From the NCBI GenBank assembly GCA_015680685.1, contig MNCI01009426.1, forward strand, positions 1 through 21,104: DNA of 21,104 bases, written 5' to 3'. Positions 19,208 to 21,104 of the stretch are shown here, piece by piece. Positions within the stretch are counted from its first letter, which is position 1. Each line of letters begins with the position of its first letter. Under the pieces are notes generated by a model that made no database searches, had not been told where the DNA came from, and saw only the letters and a program-made list of their open reading frames with translations. Both the position numbers and the translations under genes were made by a program. The stretch is from Gnetum montanum (Eukaryota; Streptophyta; Gnetopsida; Gnetales; Gnetaceae).

Positions 19208-19488
19208 CTTTCCTTTTCTTCTTTGGTGTCGTTTAAGTGGAGGTCCTAGCTACAAGGGTATGATCCATGTTATTGGAGTCTACTCACCAGTTATGCATCA
19301 TCCCATCATCCTTACACTTCTTGTATACAAGGTTGAACCTTGAAGCGTATGCATCAAAGTCCACTCTTAATTGTTGATACGTAATAGTTCTTATTATCTA
19401 AGGGCTCTTGGTGAATTCATTTAAAGTAGTTTGAGCCACTACAAAGATTTGATCATTGATGTTCAATCCTTGATGATTAACCTTGTAC

Positions 19489-19570
19489 CTATAAGAGGTT
19501 TGTAAAACTGATGAAGTTAGGAAAGGTAGTCAAGCCACAAGCATAAAAACATTACAATAATAATGCTTAC
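19489..19570 (-). other. Spliceosomal intron (82 bp) in the antisense ORF
   Basis: Donor GTAAGC after ATAAGG, acceptor CCTCTTATAG before GTACAAGG. Removal joins a split glycine codon (GG|G) and keeps the frame. It has the same length as the intron at 8055-8136. Confidence 0.7.
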
Positions 19571-19897
19571 CCTTATAGATGATACACAGTGCTAGGCAAG
19601 TTCTAGAATAATGTGTGGGCTCTATGTGCTATGATTAGAGTATTGTCAACATTATACTGACTATACTCTGGCATCATCTATATCTCTATGAGGTAACATG
19701 GACTAATAGTGTCTGCTACTCCTCCTCCTATTGCCTTGTTAGTGANGAACCATAGTAAAGCCTTTCCCAGAGGAATGTTAGGGAGTGGGGTATTGATCTT
19801 GGGATGACCAATGTAGCACAAAATACCCATCAACTCTATAATGATGAGGATGGACTTCAAGAAAACCTTGCATGAAACAAAAGAAAAGCATGATAGA

Positions 19898-20184
19898 CAA
19901 TTGAAATGTCTTAGTAGATTTGGAGAAAACATCTAGTCAGAAGTGAAATTACACTATAGAAAAAGCTCTAAGGTGCTTATCTAAATTAGCTTAAGGAATT
20001 TGATAAGAAAACATTACTACAACCTTGCATTATAACCAATTGGAAATACTTAGAAAATTTGGGAAAAAAAATCTAGTTGAAGGCAAAATTAACCTTTGTA
20101 AAAAGCGATAATGTGTTTATCTAAGTTTACTTAAGAAATTCCATAAAAGAATTATTACCATCTTTAATAGTCTTTTCCCACATA
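19898..20184. repeat. Diverged 139-bp tandem duplication
   Basis: The copy at 19898-20036 and the copy at 20037-~20184 align along their length (CAATTGAAATGTCTTAG / CAATTGGAAATACTTAG, GTGCTTATCTAAATTAGCTT / GTGTTTATCTAAGTTTACTT). Identity is roughly 70% by eye. Confidence 0.7.
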
Positions 20185-20549
20185 ACCAGAATATTATAGC
20201 CAAAACTTTATAGAAAAGACTAAGCCTTAGTCTAAACTATGCATACATCTAGAAAAACATAGATAAATTTATAAAAATGACATCTAAACTACACAGAAGC
20301 TTAGAAAAAAGCATTGGAACTATACATAAATTTAGAAAAAAGTATTAAAAGTTAAAAAAACTTTAAAATTTTAAAAAGCATATAGCCATAACCCTTCTAA
20401 AAGTAGTAAATATTTCACTTTTCTTAAAAAACATATTTAAAGCATAAGTTTTACATATTGGCATGAAAAGCTACACATATTAATCACTTTCACCACTAAA
20501 GGGATAATATGCTACAATCGTAAATTTGCCTTATTTACACAGCCATAAC

Positions 20550-20800
20550 GAAAAATTTATCAAAATTCATACAAGCTTCAATTTTAGTGATTCTACCATG
20601 GAAAGCATCCTGAAGTCAGAAGCTTTGGATCCATAACCATTGCAAATAGAAATGCATGGCCATTTTATACATGGAACATAAGCAGAATTAGAAAAATTGT
20701 AGCTATCACCATTAATCCCTTTTCATGCAGGGTTGGTAAAAAATTCATCAAAAATTCATTTGAGCTCCAACTAGAGTGATTCCACCTCCATTGGAGAGCT
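20550..20800. repeat. Diverged repeat pair, ~190-bp spacing
   Basis: AATTTATCAAAATTCAT..AGCTTCAA..TAGTGATTC (20553-20595) recurs as AATTCATCAAAAATTCAT..GAGCTCCAA..GAGTGATTC (20741-20782), both followed by a GGA-A/G-AGC motif. Confidence 0.6.
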
Positions 20801-21104
20801 AAAGCAAAGACCTACTTAGCAATAGACAAAAATTAGCCAAAATCCTTTATTTTTTCTTATGAAAAAAATTCATGTACTTACATGAAAATCTAAAAATGGG
20901 CTTAAAGCCTAACTGCATGACATAGGAAAATAGCCATAACTCCATCATTGTTAATCTAAATTGAAATAAGACAATGGGAATTAGAAACTTTAAATAAAGG
21001 GTTATGAATCAATATTACCAAATTTTAAAAGTATACAACCACTTTATTATTAAAAAAATTACACAATGTCACTTGCTTTTTCATGTATAAAAGCTAAAAT
21101 TCCT

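Larger units (their letters stand above)
18190..19866 (-). pseudogene. 5' part of a split, intron-bearing antisense ORF (unknown function)
   Basis: Three exons on the minus strand: 19866-19571, 19488-19208 and 19088-18190. The first reads FLKSILIIIELMGILCYIGH and PLPNIPLGKALLWF (one codon holds the N at 19746). The second reads YKVNHQGLNINDQIFVVAQT, VDFDAYASRFNLVYKKC, and ends with a basic PKKKRK (19209-19226). The third reads IPLSRKHHENTLILKFSEVI, YVQANIQCAGLLDVFMAPIL, VTRFNWMATLAIGLQKEILR, and WVPQDPSELSKPWIKNIYL. Both introns keep the frame (phases 2 and 1), and stops are spread thinly. A one-base slip in a run of seven T (about 18422-18430) shifts the end. The reading is cut by the inserted LTR and seems to resume at 8472. 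I do not recognise the protein. The start of the first exon is uncertain. Confidence 0.6.
19867..21104. other. AT-rich non-coding DNA upstream of the antisense ORF
   Basis: No coding frame is seen. In the minus direction it could be a long intron or leader of the antisense ORF. It holds a 139-base tandem duplication, a shorter run of TTTAGAAAAAAG-type repeats at 20232-20350, a second pair of repeats spaced by about 190 bases, and recurrent ATAGCCATAAC motifs. Confidence 0.5.

Noticed and set aside
1-21104. tRNA, rRNA, CRISPR, prokaryotic operon or organelle DNA
   Set aside because: No such structure was seen; LTRs, spliceosomal introns and plant retroelement domains point to nuclear plant DNA.

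Overview
This window looks like nuclear DNA of a seed plant with a large, retrotransposon-filled genome. The reasons are OTA-clade Ty3/gypsy elements, a Ty1/copia relic, nested insertions, heavy decay to TAG/TGA stops, and plant-type GT..AG introns. A gymnosperm would fit, but that is inference. I see no intact host gene, no tRNA or rRNA gene, and nothing prokaryotic.

Layout. (1) 1-93 is the 3' tail of an LTR of the same family as the main element, abutting a minus-strand Ty1/copia gag relic (94-1182) and probable copia PBS/LTR DNA with a G-quadruplex motif and degenerate short repeats. (2) 1.25-4.4 kb is non-coding, with an LTR-like TATA box at 3148. (3) 4440-7145 is a plus-strand, broken gag-protease of the Tat/Ogre type with no reverse transcriptase or integrase after it, followed by tandem repeats of about 43 bp. 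(4) 8473-18189 is a full-length but dead Athila-like Ty3/gypsy element. It has a 5' LTR, a decayed tRNA-Asp PBS, gag, PR, RT, RNase H and IN, a 2-kb 3' region with an antisense ORF, a PPT, and a 3' LTR that lacks its last ~115 bp. (5) On both sides of it, on the minus strand (18190-19866 and 7959-8472), lie two parts of one coding unit with at least three short introns whose removal keeps the reading frame. The Athila-like element therefore interrupted an intron-bearing antisense gene or ORF of unknown function. (6) 19867-21104 is AT-rich non-coding DNA with diverged tandem duplications.

How the parts relate. The gag-pro unit, the tandem repeats and the antisense intron-bearing ORF lie in the order known from Tat-lineage elements (gag-pro, 3' repeats, antisense extra ORF). 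They may be one pol-less, non-autonomous element that was later split by the Athila-like insertion. This nested structure, and the unidentified antisense protein of about 635 codons, are the most interesting items. Everything coding here is decayed, so functions are those of the ancestral sequences.
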